Assembly: GCF_003858635.1 (NCBI RefSeq)
Contig: NZ_RQJO01000008.1
Span: 1,701,194 to 1,765,193, forward strand
Source: Larkinella rosea
Lineage (GTDB): Bacteria > Bacteroidota > Bacteroidia > Cytophagales > Spirosomataceae
Reading direction: 5' to 3'
Length of the DNA stretch: 64,000 nt
Below are positions 63,878 through 64,000 of the stretch, in pieces. Position 1 is the stretch's first letter; each line of letters begins with the position of its first letter. A model generated the notes under the pieces. That model saw only the letters and a list, made by a program, of their open reading frames with translations. It was not told where the DNA came from and searched no databases. The position numbers and the translations under genes were made by a program.

Positions 63878-64000
63878 TTATTCGCCGGTCTGGCTGTTGG
63901 GTGCGTCGACCGGTTTGGACTCGGGAGAGCCTTTCTGACGCAGAAAAATAGTCAGCACCACAATGGAAAGAACCGACAAAAACTCACTTTGCCAGTTTTG
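63878..64000 (-). CDS. C-terminal end of a DUF6766-like membrane protein, start outside window
   Basis: The minus strand is open from the window edge to TAA at 63878-63880, giving the last 40 residues of a protein: NWQSEFLSVLSIVVLTIFLR, then QKGSPESKPVDAPNSQTGE. This matches the end of DUF6766 proteins as I recall them (a WQSEFL helix and a GS-ESKP tail). It is convergent with the isochorismatase gene. The family name is uncertain; the membrane helix is clear. Confidence 0.65.
   Translation of the reverse strand, partial: QNWQSEFLSVLSIVVLTIFLRQKGSPESKPVDAPNSQTGE

Overview
This window looks like a chromosome segment of a Bacteroidota bacterium of the Cytophagales, most like the Spirosoma/Larkinella group. 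That placement is an inference. The support is promoters with the Bacteroidota -7 box TAnnTTTG (several with TTTC or TTG about 19-21 bases upstream), many lipoproteins and FN3-repeat exported proteins, a split 5'-nucleotidase, a relic of a TonB-type barrel, a GH28 and a DUF1080 protein, and LytTR and TPR-kinase signalling. No rRNA, tRNA, CRISPR array or insertion sequence was recognised.

Layout. 1-11.9 kb: a minus-strand operon for an outer-membrane beta-barrel, a 1394-residue TANFOR-like protein and two FN3-repeat exported proteins, followed on the map by a LuxR-type response regulator and a TPR histidine kinase. The barrel operon and the regulator share an 18-bp element at the same spacing from their promoters. 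12-24 kb: an M1 peptidase, a 5'-nucleotidase split into two genes, NDH-2, a fatty acid hydroxylase, then nuoA, nuoB, a small exported protein and nuoC, and after these a cysteine-less thioredoxin-like protein, a glycosyltransferase, a lipoprotein and a YgiQ radical SAM protein. 25-34 kb, mostly minus strand: NADP-isocitrate dehydrogenase, a VapC-type toxin-antitoxin cassette bracketed by two copies of the icd promoter, an MFS transporter, DUF1080, a PD-(D/E)XK nuclease, a DMT transporter, ManA, an M20 peptidase, a cytoplasmic trypsin-like protease and a LytTR regulator. 34-44 kb: an ECF sigma factor, a GhoS-like protein, an SDR relic, an ABC exporter, an AraC-type membrane regulator, GH28, a PIG-L deacetylase and a TonB-receptor relic. 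44-60 kb: a Gfo/Idh/MocA oxidoreductase and a glucan/trehalose block (TreY-MalQ fusion, TreZ, two further GH13 enzymes) with two DUF421 proteins carrying zinc ribbons, a sorbosone-type dehydrogenase and a zinc alcohol dehydrogenase. 60-64 kb: two receiver proteins, one with LytTR placed before the receiver, a beta-propeller lipoprotein, an isochorismatase-like hydrolase and the end of a DUF6766-like gene.

How the genes work together. TreY and TreZ convert maltodextrins to trehalose. MalQ and the GH13 enzymes rework the glucan chains, and the neighbouring DUF421 proteins fit a stress or osmolyte setting. NDH-2 lies beside a partial complex I operon. The first operon plus the kinase and regulator form a plausible two-component-controlled surface system.

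Cross-cutting signals: the heptamer AAAACCG/CGGTTTT is very frequent in genes and between them; four long hairpins of unrelated sequence sit in spacers between same-direction genes, and three of them clearly carry a short insertion in one arm; several gene relics (SDR, alpha/beta hydrolase, TonB receptor, two unidentified tails) mark past deletions.
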